Part shown: piece by piece, positions 52,532 through 62,115 of the stretch | Layout of the letters: every line of letters begins with the position of its first letter | Position numbering within the stretch: the stretch's first letter is position 1 | Source: an uncultured Rhodospirillaceae bacterium | GTDB lineage: Bacteria; Pseudomonadota; Alphaproteobacteria; Reyranellales; Reyranellaceae | Assembly (NCBI GenBank): GCA_945952105.1 | Contig: CAMFGZ010000013.1 | Location: 82,021 to 146,020, forward strand | DNA: 64,000 bases | Direction: 5' to 3' | Program-made: the position numbers and the translations under genes | The notes under the pieces: model-generated | The model's database searches: none | Seen by the model: the letters and a program-made list of their open reading frames with translations, nothing else | What the model was told of the DNA's origin: nothing

Positions 52532-53962
52532 CTATCCGAGAGGCAGTGTGAAGCAGAAAAGCGTGCCTTGCGCGTTCGATTCGATCAGCGCGATGTCGCC
52601 GCCATGCAGGCGCACGAGGTCGCGGGCGATGGCGAGGCCGAGCCCCGTCCCTCCCGGCCGTCCGCCGCTCGTGAACGGCTGGAAGAGCTGCCGCGCCACC
52701 GCGGCGGGAATGCCCGGCCCATTGTCCGACACCTCGATCAGCAGGTAGCCGCCGTTGCGCCGGGTGCGGACGGTGACACTCGTGGCGCCGGCCTCGAAGG
52801 CATTGCGGCCGAGGTTGATGAACACGCGGTAGAGGACGTCGCGGTCGCAGCGCGCGGTCCGGCTGTCGCCGATCTCGTTGATCCAGGTGCGCAGGGCATT
52901 GGGATCGCGGTCCTCGCCCTGCTCCTGCAGCGCCACGCCTACCTCGTCGACGAGGTCGGCCAGATCCATCTCGGCCAGCCGGGGCGAGGGCTTGTCGCGC
53001 ACATATTCGATCGCGTCGCTGGCCAGCCGGGCGGCGCGGTCGATCGTGTTGAGGATGGTCGGCGCCAGCGCGCGGGTGCGCTCGTCGTCGCTGCGCGCCA
53101 GCCGGTCGGACAGCAGCCGCGCCGTCGAGAGCATGTTGCGCAGGTCGTGGTTGATTTTGTTGGTCGCGGCGCCGACCTCGGCCAGGCGCGATTTCCGGCG
53201 CAGCGAGGCGCGCAGCTCGCGCTGGAGGATCTGGAACTCGCGATCGACCACGCCGATCTCGTCGTTGCGCCGTACCGGACCGCGTTCGGCATTGGCTTCC
53301 TCCGGGGCGCGGCGGAAAGCCGTCATTGCGGCCGACAGGTCCTGCAGGGGCCGCACGACCAGCCAGCGCAGCGCCAGATAGAGCAGCGATGCCGTAAAGA
53401 GGGCGACGATGATCGACAGGACGAGGATGCGGCTGGCATAGCCGTACATGGCGGCGCGCATCGGCGGCTCGTCGGCCACGATCCAGACCATGGCGCCAGG
53501 CAGTCGCATCGATTCGCCGCCCACGCGGATGAAGTGCGACCCGTCGCGCGCCATCGCTTCGAGCGCATCCCAGATGAGGCCGAGGGCGCTGCGGTCCTTC
53601 AGGTTGAAGCCCTGCATCTCGGGCCGCGGCTCGATGTTCATCAGGGCACGCTTGGGCTTGTTCGGCTCGACCAGCACGACGGCCTCGACGCGGGCATGCG
53701 CCAGGAGCGAGCGCTTCACCTCTTCCGTCACCATGTTGTCGGGCGTGGCGTCGAGGGCCAGCGCCGCCAGGGTGCCGCTCTCGATCAGCTGTTCGAGATA
53801 GACCAGCCGGAAGCGTGCGATCGAGGGCAGGAAGATCGCCACCTCCGCCGTCATCACGGCAACGATGACGAGGCCCAGTATTCGCCACGACAGGCCGAAA
53901 GCGAGACCGCGCCGCCGGGCGGGGCGGACGGATTGGTCCGTCAGGGTGGCGTCGGCGGTCAT
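52532..53962 (-). CDS. Membrane sensor histidine kinase
   Basis: A 476-residue kinase. Two membrane helices (LGLVIVAVMTAEVAIFLPS and ILVLSIIVALFTASLLYLAL) flank a periplasmic sensor of about 150 residues, followed by a HAMP-like linker (LVVRPLQDLSAAM). The H-box is NKINHDLRNMLSTARLLSD. The ATPase has the N-box INLGRNAFEAG, G1 SDNGPGIPA and G2 GGTGLGLAIARDLV. No response regulator gene lies next to it, so the partner must be elsewhere. The downstream flavoprotein gene ends 9 bp before its start. Confidence 0.93.
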   Translation of the reverse strand: MTADATLTDQSVRPARRRGLAFGLSWRILGLVIVAVMTAEVAIFLPSIARFRLVYLEQLIESGTLAALALDATPDNMVTEEVKRSLLAHARVEAVVLVEPNKPKRALMNIEPRPEMQGFNLKDRSALGLIWDALEAMARDGSHFIRVGGESMRLPGAMVWIVADEPPMRAAMYGYASRILVLSIIVALFTASLLYLALRWLVVRPLQDLSAAMTAFRRAPEEANAERGPVRRNDEIGVVDREFQILQRELRASLRRKSRLAEVGAATNKINHDLRNMLSTARLLSDRLARSDDERTRALAPTILNTIDRAARLASDAIEYVRDKPSPRLAEMDLADLVDEVGVALQEQGEDRDPNALRTWINEIGDSRTARCDRDVLYRVFINLGRNAFEAGATSVTVRTRRNGGYLLIEVSDNGPGIPAAVARQLFQPFTSGGRPGGTGLGLAIARDLVRLHGGDIALIESNAQGTLFCFTLPLG

Positions 53963-53971
53963 CGTGTCACT

Positions 53972-55396
53972 TTACCAGACCGGCAATCGGGCGAGGAAGC
54001 GCACCAGCCCGCGCGTGCGCGGCGCGAACAGCGTCCCGGTGTAATAACTGCCGGCGGCCCGCTTGGCGGTCTCGCCCAGGGTCGGATAGGGCGGCACGAA
54101 GCCCGCCAGGGTCGACACTTTCAGCCGCCCGGCAATGGCGAGGCACCAGGTCTGGATCAGCTCGCCCGCCTGAGGCCCGGCGATGCCGGCCCCCAGCACG
54201 CGACCGCGGCGATCGGTGATTGCCTTCACCAGCCCCTCGGTTTCGTGGGCAGTCTGCGCGCGGTCGTTCTCCGCGAATTTCCCGCGCAGCACCTTGATGC
54301 CGTCGCCGTGCTTCGCGCGCGCCTCGCGCTCGCCGAGGCCGACCTGCGCCAGCTCGGGGTCGGTGTAGGTGGCCCATGGCACGATGCCGGGATCGAGCTT
54401 TGCCGGGGCCCGGAACAGCGCGCCGCGGATGAACAGCGAAGCCTCGTGGCCGGCCATGTGCGTGAAGGCGTAGCGTCCGTTGCAGTCGCCGATCGCCCAG
54501 ACGTTGCGATTGGAAGTCCTGAGCGACTCGTCGACCGTGATGCCGTGCCGGTCGTGGGCGATGCCGGCCGTGTCGAGATCGAGCGCCTCGACGTTGGGCG
54601 CGCGTCCCGTCGCGACGAGCAGATGCGATCCTTCGATGCGCACGCCGGTTTCGAGGACGGCCGCGAGACCCCCGGCGGTGCGTTCCACCGTCGCGACGCG
54701 AGCCTTCTCCTGCACGTCGATGCCCTCGGCGCGCAGCCGGGCGACGACGATCGCCGCGAGTTCCGGATCGTCCTTTGCCAGGCAGGTCGTCGCCTCCAGA
54801 ACGGTGACGCGCGCGCCGAGGCGGCGGAACGCCTGACCCATCTCCAGACCGATCGGTCCGCCGCCCAGCACGATGAGATGCGACGGCAGCGTGCGGTTGG
54901 CGAAGATCGTCTCGTTGGTGAAGTGCGGAACCTCGGCGAGACCGGGAACCGGCGGCACTGCGGGACGCGAGCCCGTCGCCAGCACGATGCGCTTGCTGCG
55001 GATGCGGTGCGCACCGGCCTGCAGCTCGTTGCGGGCCACGAAGCGGGCCTCTTCCCGCAGCACGCGCACGCCCAGTTTCTCGAAGCGCTCGACCGAGTCG
55101 TTGGGCGCGATGGCGGCGATGACGGTCGCGACGTGATCCATCACCTTGCCGAAATCGACCGCCGGTTCGACCGGCGCGATGCCGAAGACGCCGCCGCTGC
55201 GCTGGGCCTGGGCCATGCGGGCCGCAGCGATCAGCGCCTTCGACGGAACGCATCCGAAGTTCAGGCAGTCGCCGCCCATCGGCCCGCGCTCGATCAGCAC
55301 GACGTCGAGGCCGAGCTGGGCGGCGCCCGATGCCACCACCAGCCCGGCTGAACCGCCGCCGACGATGCAGACATCGGGGGTGAGCAGGCCGCTCAT
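53972..55396 (-). CDS. Mercuric-reductase-like pyridine nucleotide-disulfide oxidoreductase
   Basis: A 474-residue FAD enzyme. It has the FAD motif CIVGGGSAGLVVASGAAQLG, the redox-active pair GGDCLNFGCVPSKALI, the NAD(P) motif VLGGGPIGLEMGQAFRRLGA, and the second FAD motif WAIGDCNGRYAFTHMAGHEA, with the dimerisation domain at the end. It lacks the N-terminal HMA domain of MerA, and no mer genes are nearby, so mercury as substrate is doubtful. It may be a lipoamide- or glutathione-reductase-like enzyme. It is 1 bp from the TVP38-type gene, the pair often found together. Confidence 0.92.
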   Translation of the reverse strand: MSGLLTPDVCIVGGGSAGLVVASGAAQLGLDVVLIERGPMGGDCLNFGCVPSKALIAAARMAQAQRSGGVFGIAPVEPAVDFGKVMDHVATVIAAIAPNDSVERFEKLGVRVLREEARFVARNELQAGAHRIRSKRIVLATGSRPAVPPVPGLAEVPHFTNETIFANRTLPSHLIVLGGGPIGLEMGQAFRRLGARVTVLEATTCLAKDDPELAAIVVARLRAEGIDVQEKARVATVERTAGGLAAVLETGVRIEGSHLLVATGRAPNVEALDLDTAGIAHDRHGITVDESLRTSNRNVWAIGDCNGRYAFTHMAGHEASLFIRGALFRAPAKLDPGIVPWATYTDPELAQVGLGEREARAKHGDGIKVLRGKFAENDRAQTAHETEGLVKAITDRRGRVLGAGIAGPQAGELIQTWCLAIAGRLKVSTLAGFVPPYPTLGETAKRAAGSYYTGTLFAPRTRGLVRFLARLPVW

Positions 55397-55397
55397 C

Positions 55398-56105
55398 TCA
55401 GTTCCCGCGTTTGTCGCGCAGATGCCGGTAGATCACCGGAACCAGCGACAGCGCCGCGAGGCCGAGGAGCGGCAGCAGGATGCGCCCTTCGAAGATGATG
55501 CCGAGATCGGGCTGTTCGCCTCTCTTCAGCACTATGCCGAGGCCCGAGCCGACGCTGGAATAGACGACCGCCGCCGGCGCCATGCCCAGCATCGTTGCCG
55601 GCACGTAGCGCCCGAGCCGCATGCCCAGCAGGGCCGGAACGATGTTGACCAGCCAGAAGGGAAAGACCGGCACCAGCCTCAAGGACAGGAGATAGCTGAA
55701 ATCGTCGTGGCGGAATCCCTCCTCGAAGCGCGCCAGCCTGGCGCCGGCGCGCGCGCGGAAGAGATCGCGAAAGGCGTAGCGCGCGGCGAGGAACACGGCG
55801 ATCGAGCCTGCGGTCGCGCCGATCACCGACAGGCATGCGCCCGGCCAGGTACCGAACAGGAACCCGCCGACCGGGGTGGCCACGATGGCCACCGGCAGGG
55901 AGAAGGCCACCATGACGGCATAGGCCAGCAGGAAGGCGATGGCCGCCAGCACACGGTGCGCGGCGACCCAGGCCGTCAGCGTCGCCTTGTGACGGGCCAG
56001 CATCTCGTAGGAGAAATAGCGCTCGAGACCGAGCAGCAGGAAGATCGCCAGCCCCGCCAGAAGGATCGCCACTGGCAGCAGCCGGCGCAGTGTCGACGCG
56101 TTCAT
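55398..56105 (-). CDS. TVP38/TMEM64 family membrane protein
   Basis: A 235-residue DedA-like (SNARE-associated) membrane protein. It has several helices and the family region VATPVGGFLFGTWPGACLSV followed by FLAARYAFRDLF, then RLVPVFPFWLVNIVPALLGM. Such proteins are linked to lipid scrambling or flipping in related families. An open frame extends to 56390, but the helix-rich part starts at ATG 56105. It probably forms an operon with the flavoprotein gene downstream. Confidence 0.9.
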   Translation of the reverse strand: MNASTLRRLLPVAILLAGLAIFLLLGLERYFSYEMLARHKATLTAWVAAHRVLAAIAFLLAYAVMVAFSLPVAIVATPVGGFLFGTWPGACLSVIGATAGSIAVFLAARYAFRDLFRARAGARLARFEEGFRHDDFSYLLSLRLVPVFPFWLVNIVPALLGMRLGRYVPATMLGMAPAAVVYSSVGSGLGIVLKRGEQPDLGIIFEGRILLPLLGLAALSLVPVIYRHLRDKRGN

Positions 56106-56283
56106 CTGGCCTTTCGTCTCGCCCCGCCTCGATATTGACCCTGCTGGGTCGATCCTCAAAGCACATGCTGTCACGCCTGGGTGAACATCGGCCTCACGAA
56201 GGCGGGCCCGGCGTCGCGTGTGGACTGGGCGAAGCAGGCGATCGTCGCGCCGAGATGAAGGTCCGGGGCCTGCCCCCCCCTCG

Positions 56284-56312
56284 TTGACTCCGGAAGGGCA
56301 CACGCTTATTAC
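56284..56312 (+). promoter_or_regulatory. Promoter of the rpmH operon
   Basis: TTGACT (56284-56289) and TATTAC (56307-56312) are 17 bp apart, close to the sigma-70 consensus. It lies 68 bp before the rpmH start. A GCCCCC/GGGGGC hairpin (56330-56335 with 56348-56353) is in the 5' leader. Confidence 0.65.
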
Positions 56313-56379
56313 CCTCGCCCACGGATTTCGCCCCCGGTGCACCGCGCGGGGGCCTTGTTGTGTTCTAAGGAGTTGCGTC

Positions 56380-56514
56380 ATGAAACGCACTTATCAGCCG
56401 AGCAAGCTGGTTCGCGCCCGCCGTCACGGCTTCCGGTCCCGCATGGCGACCGTCGGTGGCCGCAAGGTCATCGCCAACCGCCGTCGTTCCGGCCGCAAGC
56501 GTCTGTCGGCCTAG
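56380..56514 (+). CDS. rpmH: 50S ribosomal protein L34
   Basis: A 44-residue protein with the whole L34 sequence type: [20 protein letters not shown], then [20 protein letters not shown] and LSA. TAAGGAG precedes the ATG. First gene of the rpmH-rnpA-yidD-yidC block. Confidence 0.98.
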   Translation: MKRTYQPSKLVRARRHGFRSRMATVGGRKVIANRRRSGRKRLSA

Positions 56515-56519
56515 TTCTA

Positions 56520-56885
56520 TTGGCTGCGGCGCGCCTCGGGCGTCTGCCGAATCGTAGCGACTTCCTACGCGTCCAGGCCGGGCGGCGATGTGCCATGCCC
56601 GGTTTCGTGCTTCAGGTCGCGCCCCTCCCACCCGATCTCGCCTTTCCGGCCATCCGGGTCGGTTTCACCGTCAGCCGCAAGGTCGGCAATGCCGTCGTCC
56701 GCAACCGGGTCCGCCGGCGGCTGCGCGAGGTGGCGCGCCTGGTGATCCCGCACGGCGCGCGCGCCGACCAGGATTATGTGCTGGTCGGTCGCCAGGGCGC
56801 CATCGGCCGGGACTTCGCCATCCTGCAGACCGAACTCAAGGAAGCGCTGCGGCGTCTCAAGTCGCTTTCCCTCGCGACGCCATGA
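56520..56885 (+). CDS. rnpA: Ribonuclease P protein component
   Basis: A 121-residue protein, read from TTG 56520 (LAAARLGRLPNRSDFLRVQA). The RNP signature RVGFTVSRKVGNAVVRNRVR is near residue 45, followed by RRRLREVARL. With M1 RNA it matures tRNA 5' ends. The TTG start is chosen because it gives the family N-terminus and lies 5 bp after rpmH; no ATG or GTG is in a suitable place. Confidence 0.93.
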   Translation: MAAARLGRLPNRSDFLRVQAGRRCAMPGFVLQVAPLPPDLAFPAIRVGFTVSRKVGNAVVRNRVRRRLREVARLVIPHGARADQDYVLVGRQGAIGRDFAILQTELKEALRRLKSLSLATP

Positions 56886-56949
56886 CCTGCCCCGCTGGCT
56901 GCATTGGCAGCTTGCGCCGGGCCGCTTAAATCGCCAGTTTCCGGGCCGC

Positions 56950-57210
56950 ATGATGTCCTTGGTCCTGCGCGGCGCGATTCGTTTCTACCAACTCACGCTC
57001 GCCTACTTCTTCGTCGGTGCCTGCCGCTACGAGCCCTCGTGCTCGGCCTACGCGGTCGAGGCGCTGTCGAAGCATGGCGGGCTGCGGGGAAGCTGGCTCG
57101 CCGCGCATCGACTGTGCCGCTGCGGTCCCTGGGGAGCCGGCGGCTACGATCCCGTTCCGCCGGCCGCCGCGCGCACGCCGCTTTCCTGTCACTCCGCCCG
57201 GCGCACCTGA
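56950..57210 (+). CDS. yidD: Membrane protein insertion efficiency factor YidD
   Basis: An 86-residue protein with the YidD core LRGAIRFYQLTLAYFFVGAC, then RYEPSCSAYAVEAL and HRLCRCGPWGAGGYDPVP. It assists YidC at the inner membrane. ATG 56950 or 56953 both fit. The gap after rnpA is 64 bp. Confidence 0.94.
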   Translation: MMSLVLRGAIRFYQLTLAYFFVGACRYEPSCSAYAVEALSKHGGLRGSWLAAHRLCRCGPWGAGGYDPVPPAAARTPLSCHSARRT

Positions 57211-57232
57211 CGCCACGAAAGATCGCCGACAA

Positions 57233-59050
57233 ATGGATCAGAAGAATTTTATCGTCGCCATCGTTCTCTCGGTGCTGATCATCGTGGGCTGGCAGGTGGT
57301 GTTCCCGCCGTCCAAGCAGGCAACCCAGAACGGCCAGCAGCAGGCTTCGACCACGACGCCGGCGGGTGCACCGACGGCTCCGGCCGGTCCGAACGGCACG
57401 CAACCCGGCCCCGGCAATGTGCCGGCGCAGCAACCGGTCGTGAGCCGCAGCGAAGCCGTTGCCCTGGCGCCGCGCGTTACTTTCAGCACGCCCGAGCTGA
57501 CGGGCTCGATCTCGCTCAAGGGCGCTCGCATCGACGACGTCCAGCTCGTGAAGTATCGCGAGACCATCGATCCCAAGAGCCCGCCGGTGCCGGTCCTGTC
57601 CCCGGTCGGCAGCGAGCACCCCTATTACGCAGAATTCGGCTGGTCGGCGTCGGATCCCGCGATCAAGGTCCCGGGCGCCGACACGGTGTGGACCTCCGAC
57701 GCGCAGACCGTCGCCCCGGGCAAGCCGGTCAAGCTGACCTGGGACAATGGCGGCGGACTGGTGTTCGGCCTTACGATCTCGATCGACGAATTCTTCATGT
57801 TCGACGTGAAGCAGAGCGTCGAGAACAAGACCGACAAGCCGGTCACGCTGTTTCCGTGGAGCCTGATCGTCCGCTACGGTGAGCCGAAGTTCGAGGGCAT
57901 GTACATCCTGCACGAGGGTCCGTACGGCGTCTTCAACGGCACGCTGAAGGAGTTCAGCTACTCCGACTTCAAGGGCAACAAGCAGCAGAAGATCGCCACC
58001 ACCGGCGGCTGGGTCGGCATCACCGACAAGTACTGGATGTCGATCCTCGTGCCCGACCAGAAGTCCAAGGTCGACGTCTCGATCAAGCAGACCGGTGCCG
58101 GCGCCGACGTGAAATACCAGGTCGACTATGTCGGCAGCGGTGTCGCCATCGCGCCGGGCGCGAGCACCACGACCGAAGCCCGGCTGTTCGCCGGCGCGAA
58201 GATCGTGCGGGTGATTTCCGACTACGAAAGCAAGTACGGGATCGAAAAGTTCGACCTCACGATCGACTGGGGCTGGTTCTGGTTCTTCACCAAGCCGCTG
58301 TTCTGGCTGCTCGAGTGGCTCTACGTGCATCTCGGCAATTTCGGCCTGTCGATCCTGGTCCTGACCGTGATCGTGAAGGCCGTGTTCTTCCCGCTGGCCA
58401 ACAAGTCCTACGCGGCGATGAGCAAGATGAAGCGCCTCCAGCCCGAGATGGAGAAGCTCAAGGAGCGCTACGGCGAGGACCGCCAGCGCATGAACCAGGA
58501 GCTGATGCAGCTCTATCGCCGCGAGAAGGTGAACCCGGCGGCGGGCTGCCTGCCCATCCTGGTGCAGATCCCGGTCTTCTTCGCGCTCTACAAGGTGCTC
58601 TACACCACCATCGAGATGCGCCATCAGCCGTTCTACGGCTGGATCAAGGATCTGTCGGCGCCCGATCCGCTCACGATCCTGACCGGCTTCGGCATGTTTC
58701 CGTGGGACGTTCCGTCGTTCCTGCACTTCTTCAACATCGGCATCTGGCCCATGATCATGGGCGTCACGATGTACCTGCAGCAGAAGCTGAACCCGCAGCC
58801 GACCGACCCGATGCAGGCGCGCGTGTTCCAGTTCCTGCCGATCCTGTTCACCTTCATGCTGGCGCCTTTCGCCGCCGGCCTGGTGATCTACTGGGCGTGG
58901 AGCAACATGCTGTCGATCGCGCAGCAGTACACGATCATGCGCCGCCACGGCGCGCCGATCGGCGGCAAGGCCGTGCCGGCGACCGTTGCGGCCACGCCGG
59001 CGCCCACCGACAACAAGAAGGGCGGCAAGGGCTCCGGCAAGAAGGGCTGA
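57233..59050 (+). CDS. yidC: Membrane protein insertase YidC
   Basis: A 605-residue insertase. It has an N-terminal anchor (FIVAIVLSVLIIVGWQVVFP), a Pro/Gln-rich linker, a large periplasmic domain (about 90-370), and five C-terminal helices with the YidC/Oxa1 core KSYAAMSKMKRLQPEMEKLK and NPAAGCLPILVQIPVFFALY. A Lys/Gly-rich tail ends the protein. The start ATG 57233 is set by the anchor; upstream the frame is open inside yidD. Confidence 0.96.
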   Translation: MDQKNFIVAIVLSVLIIVGWQVVFPPSKQATQNGQQQASTTTPAGAPTAPAGPNGTQPGPGNVPAQQPVVSRSEAVALAPRVTFSTPELTGSISLKGARIDDVQLVKYRETIDPKSPPVPVLSPVGSEHPYYAEFGWSASDPAIKVPGADTVWTSDAQTVAPGKPVKLTWDNGGGLVFGLTISIDEFFMFDVKQSVENKTDKPVTLFPWSLIVRYGEPKFEGMYILHEGPYGVFNGTLKEFSYSDFKGNKQQKIATTGGWVGITDKYWMSILVPDQKSKVDVSIKQTGAGADVKYQVDYVGSGVAIAPGASTTTEARLFAGAKIVRVISDYESKYGIEKFDLTIDWGWFWFFTKPLFWLLEWLYVHLGNFGLSILVLTVIVKAVFFPLANKSYAAMSKMKRLQPEMEKLKERYGEDRQRMNQELMQLYRREKVNPAAGCLPILVQIPVFFALYKVLYTTIEMRHQPFYGWIKDLSAPDPLTILTGFGMFPWDVPSFLHFFNIGIWPMIMGVTMYLQQKLNPQPTDPMQARVFQFLPILFTFMLAPFAAGLVIYWAWSNMLSIAQQYTIMRRHGAPIGGKAVPATVAATPAPTDNKKGGKGSGKKG

Positions 59051-59715
59051 TGCCGGACAAGTCACCCGACAAGCGGGAAGACGAGGGCTTCTCGCCGGCC
59101 GAGATCGAGGCGGCCCGCAAACTGTTCGCGGGCCCCTGCGACTTCGTCTCGGGCGCCGCATCGATCGAGTCGCTGCCCGGCGCCTCGCTGCCGGAAGTGG
59201 CCTTCGCCGGCCGCTCCAACGTCGGCAAGTCGAGCCTGGTCAATGCGCTGACCGGCCGCCGCACGCTCGCGCGTGTCTCGGCCAATCCCGGCCACACGCG
59301 GCAGGTCAATTTCTTCAATCTCTGCGACCGGCTGATGCTGGTCGACCTGCCGGGCTACGGCTTCGCCAAGGTCTCGCGCTCGATGAAGGAAACCTGGCAG
59401 GATCTCGCCTCTGCCTATCTGCGCGGCCGTCCGACCCTGATGCGCATCTTCGTGCTGATCGACAGCCGACACGGCGTGAAGGAGAGCGACCGCGAGACGA
59501 TGCGCAACCTCGACAGTGCGGCGGTCTCCTACCAGATCCTGCTGACCAAGACCGACTATCTGCGCGCGTCCGACATTCCCGCCGCGGTGAAGGCGGCCGA
59601 GGCGGTGGCCCGCAAGCACGGCGCGGCCCATCCCGAGGTGCTGCCGACCAGCAGCGAGACGGGCTTCGGCATTCCGGAACTGCGCGCCGAAATCTTCGCC
59701 GTCGCACAGCTTTAG
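59050..59715 (+). CDS. yihA: Ribosome biogenesis GTPase YihA/YsxC (EngB)
   Basis: A 221-residue GTPase. G1 is AGRSNVGKSSLVNALTG, followed by SANPGHTRQVNFF (G2), LVDLPGYGFAKVS (G3), LTKTDYL (G4) and a TSSETG G5. It assists 50S assembly. Start overlaps the yidC stop by 1 bp (TGATG). Confidence 0.96.
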   Translation: MPDKSPDKREDEGFSPAEIEAARKLFAGPCDFVSGAASIESLPGASLPEVAFAGRSNVGKSSLVNALTGRRTLARVSANPGHTRQVNFFNLCDRLMLVDLPGYGFAKVSRSMKETWQDLASAYLRGRPTLMRIFVLIDSRHGVKESDRETMRNLDSAAVSYQILLTKTDYLRASDIPAAVKAAEAVARKHGAAHPEVLPTSSETGFGIPELRAEIFAVAQL

Positions 59716-59727
59716 CCATCGGCCAGT

Positions 59728-59746
59728 CGCTCAGGATGACAAAGTG
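59728..59746. repeat. 19-bp dispersed intergenic sequence
   Basis: CGCTCAGGATGACAAAGTG differs at one position from 44896-44914. It sits in the 53-bp gap between the convergent yihA and oxygenase genes. Confidence 0.6.
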
Positions 59747-59768
59747 AACGGCGTGGTATTCGAAGCGT

Positions 59769-60455
59769 CTACGCCGCGTCGTGGAAGATCACGCCCAGCG
59801 TGAAGCGCTCGCCGGTGCGCAGGCTCGAGACGCCATGGCGCATGGCGGTGCGGTGCCAGCCGCGCACCCCCTTCGACGGGCGTTCGTTGACGGCGAAGAT
59901 CGCGGCATCGCCCTGCTGGAGTGGCACGACCTCGCCGCGCGACTGCAGGCGCGGCCGCTGCTCGACCAGCATGAACTCGCCGCCGGTGAAGTCGCGGCCG
60001 GGATCGCTCAGCAGCACGACGACCTGCAGCGGGAACACCATCTCGCCATAGAGGTCGCGGTGCAGGCAGTTGTAGTCGCCGGGTCCGTAGCGCAGCAGCA
60101 GCGGCGTCGGCCGCGTCTGGCCCGCCTCGTGGCATTCGCGCAGCCAGTCTTGCAGCGTCGGGGGGAAGCGCCTGGGTTTCCCGAGTTGCTCGTTCCAGCG
60201 GTTGGCGACCTCGGCCAGCGCCGGATAGAGCGCCTGGCGCAGCCGCTCGACGGGCCTCGGCAGGTCGTAGGCGAAATACTGGTATTCGCCCTGCCCGTAG
60301 CCGTGCCGCTGCATGACGACGTGCTTGCGGAACCGGGCCTGTTCGGGCCACAGGGCCCGGAGTTCCCGGCACTCGTCGGTGCCGATCAGGTTCCTCGCCA
60401 CGGTGAAGCCGCGATTTGCCAGGGTTTCGCTGTCGAAGACGGGTGTAACTGCCAT
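59769..60455 (-). CDS. 2-oxoglutarate/Fe(II)-dependent oxygenase (prolyl-4-hydroxylase-like)
   Basis: A 228-residue protein with the iron motif HRDLYGE (His-x-Asp near residue 136), the double-stranded beta-helix strand FPLQVVVLLSDPGRDFTGGE, the distal His in AMRHGVSSLRTGERFTLGVI and the 2-oxoglutarate Arg. It matches the 2OG-Fe(II) oxygenase domain (PF13640-like/ COG3826). It probably hydroxylates a protein or small molecule. ATG 60455 has AGGA upstream; an open frame continues to 60521. Confidence 0.88.
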   Translation of the reverse strand: MAVTPVFDSETLANRGFTVARNLIGTDECRELRALWPEQARFRKHVVMQRHGYGQGEYQYFAYDLPRPVERLRQALYPALAEVANRWNEQLGKPRRFPPTLQDWLRECHEAGQTRPTPLLLRYGPGDYNCLHRDLYGEMVFPLQVVVLLSDPGRDFTGGEFMLVEQRPRLQSRGEVVPLQQGDAAIFAVNERPSKGVRGWHRTAMRHGVSSLRTGERFTLGVIFHDAA

Positions 60456-60570
60456 GCGGACATCCTGACGCGGCCGGGCCGGTTCTTCTATCCGCGACCC
60501 GCCTGATATATTATGCGCCATGGCCCTCTCCCGCGCGGAGAGGGCTTTCGTTCAACTGGGGATGCTGGAA

Positions 60571-61485
60571 ATGGCCGAGGCTGTTCAACCGGACAAGGAG
60601 CAGAAGCGTCTCATCCGCATGGCGGAGACCATTTCCAAGGCGCTGCCCTACATGCGCCGGCACAACGACGCGACCTTCGTGGTGAAGTATGGCGGCCACG
60701 CCATGACCGATCCGAAGCTCGGCGACCTGGTCGCACGCGACGTGGTGCTGATGAAGCAGGTCGGCATGAACCCGATCGTCGTCCATGGCGGCGGGCCGCA
60801 GATCAACAAGATGCTGGAGCGGGTCGGCATCAAGAGCACCTTCGTGAACGGGCTGCGCGTCACCGACGCCGCGACGATGGAAATCGTCGAGATGGTCCTG
60901 GCCGGCTCGATCAACAAGGCGATCGTGGCCGACATCAATGAGTGCGGCGGCATCGCCGTCGGCATCTGCGGCAAGGACGGCAACCTGATCCTGGCCAAGA
61001 AAGTCACCCAGACGCGCGATCCGAAGACCGGCGAGCTGCTGAAGGTCGACCTCAAGCAGGTTGGCGAACCCGCCAGGATCAACGTCATGGTGCTGGAGCA
61101 GCTGCGCCGTGCCGACGTGATCCCGGTCGTGGCGCCCATCGGCTTCGGCGTCGACGACGAGCTCACCTACAACATCAATGCCGACACGTCGGCCGGCGCC
61201 ATCGCGGGCGCCATGAAGGCCAAGCGTCTGCTGTTCCTGACCGACGTGCCGGGCGTCCTCGACAAGGACGGCAAGGTGATCCCCGACATGACGATCGAGC
61301 AGGCGCGCGCGCTGATCGCCGACGGCACGATCTCGGGCGGCATGATCCCCAAGGTCGAGAACTGCATCGATGCGGTGAATTCGGGCGTCGAGGCCGCGGT
61401 CATCATGGACGGCCGCGTCCCGCACGCCCTGCTGCTGGAAGTCTTCACCGAGGCCGGCGTCGGCACCATGGTCCGCCGGACCTGA
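60571..61485 (+). CDS. argB: Acetylglutamate kinase
   Basis: A 304-residue kinase of arginine synthesis. Motifs are [49 protein letters not shown] and [23 protein letters not shown] 60571 is taken as start; in-frame ATGs at 60562 and 60520 lie upstream and cannot be excluded. It follows the yidC/yihA block as in many alphaproteobacteria. Confidence 0.95.
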   Translation: MAEAVQPDKEQKRLIRMAETISKALPYMRRHNDATFVVKYGGHAMTDPKLGDLVARDVVLMKQVGMNPIVVHGGGPQINKMLERVGIKSTFVNGLRVTDAATMEIVEMVLAGSINKAIVADINECGGIAVGICGKDGNLILAKKVTQTRDPKTGELLKVDLKQVGEPARINVMVLEQLRRADVIPVVAPIGFGVDDELTYNINADTSAGAIAGAMKAKRLLFLTDVPGVLDKDGKVIPDMTIEQARALIADGTISGGMIPKVENCIDAVNSGVEAAVIMDGRVPHALLLEVFTEAGVGTMVRRT

Positions 61486-61542
61486 ACCCGACCGACCGTC
61501 CCCGACCTTGAAAAGCCCCTTTTCCCTGCATATTTAGGCCCG

Positions 61543-62115
61543 ATGGCTCTCCTGCCGATCCTGACCGCGCCCGATCCGCGGCTGAAGAAGAAGTCCCTGC
61601 CCGTCGAGACCGTCGACGATGGCGTGCGCCGGCTCATGGATGACATGCTGGAGACGATGTACGACGCGCCTGGCATCGGCCTCGCCGCGCCGCAGGTCGG
61701 CGTGCTGAAGCGCATCATCGTGCTCGACATCGACCGCGAGGACACCAAGACCGGCCCGTTGTTCATGGCTAACCCCGAAATCGTCGAGGCGTCGGACGAG
61801 GACGTTTCCTACGAGGAAGGCTGCCTCTCGGTGCCCGACCATTATTCCGACGTGGTCCGTCCGGCGACGGTGACGGTCCGGTATCTCGATCGGGACGGTC
61901 TGCTCCAGGAGCTGGCCTGCGACGGACTGCTGGCGACCTGCGTGCAGCACGAGATCGACCATCTCGACGGCGTGCTGTTCATCGACCACATTTCGGCGCT
62001 GAAGCGGAACATGATCCTTCGCAAGCTCCTCAAGGCGCGCAAGGAACAGGAACGCGACGAAGCCGAGCGCGGTCCGGCCAAGGCGAAGGCCAAGGATCCC
62101 GAGCCCGCGATCTAG
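61543..62115 (+). CDS. def: Peptide deformylase
   Basis: A 190-residue metalloenzyme with all three motifs: GIGLAAPQVG, EGCLSVPDHYSDV and the metal site QHEIDHLDG. It removes the N-formyl group from new proteins. The C-terminal tail is long and charged (about 20 residues, RDEAERGPAKAKAKDPEP). It overlaps the convergent SDR gene by 4 bp (CTAG). Confidence 0.96.
   Translation: MALLPILTAPDPRLKKKSLPVETVDDGVRRLMDDMLETMYDAPGIGLAAPQVGVLKRIIVLDIDREDTKTGPLFMANPEIVEASDEDVSYEEGCLSVPDHYSDVVRPATVTVRYLDRDGLLQELACDGLLATCVQHEIDHLDGVLFIDHISALKRNMILRKLLKARKEQERDEAERGPAKAKAKDPEPAI

Noticed and set aside
52532..53962. Two-component pair with a neighbouring response regulator
   Set aside because: No receiver-domain gene lies on either side; the kinase is an orphan here.
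53972..55396. Mercury-resistance (mer) operon
   Set aside because: The protein lacks the HMA domain and the C-terminal Cys pair of MerA, and no merR/merT/merP is nearby.
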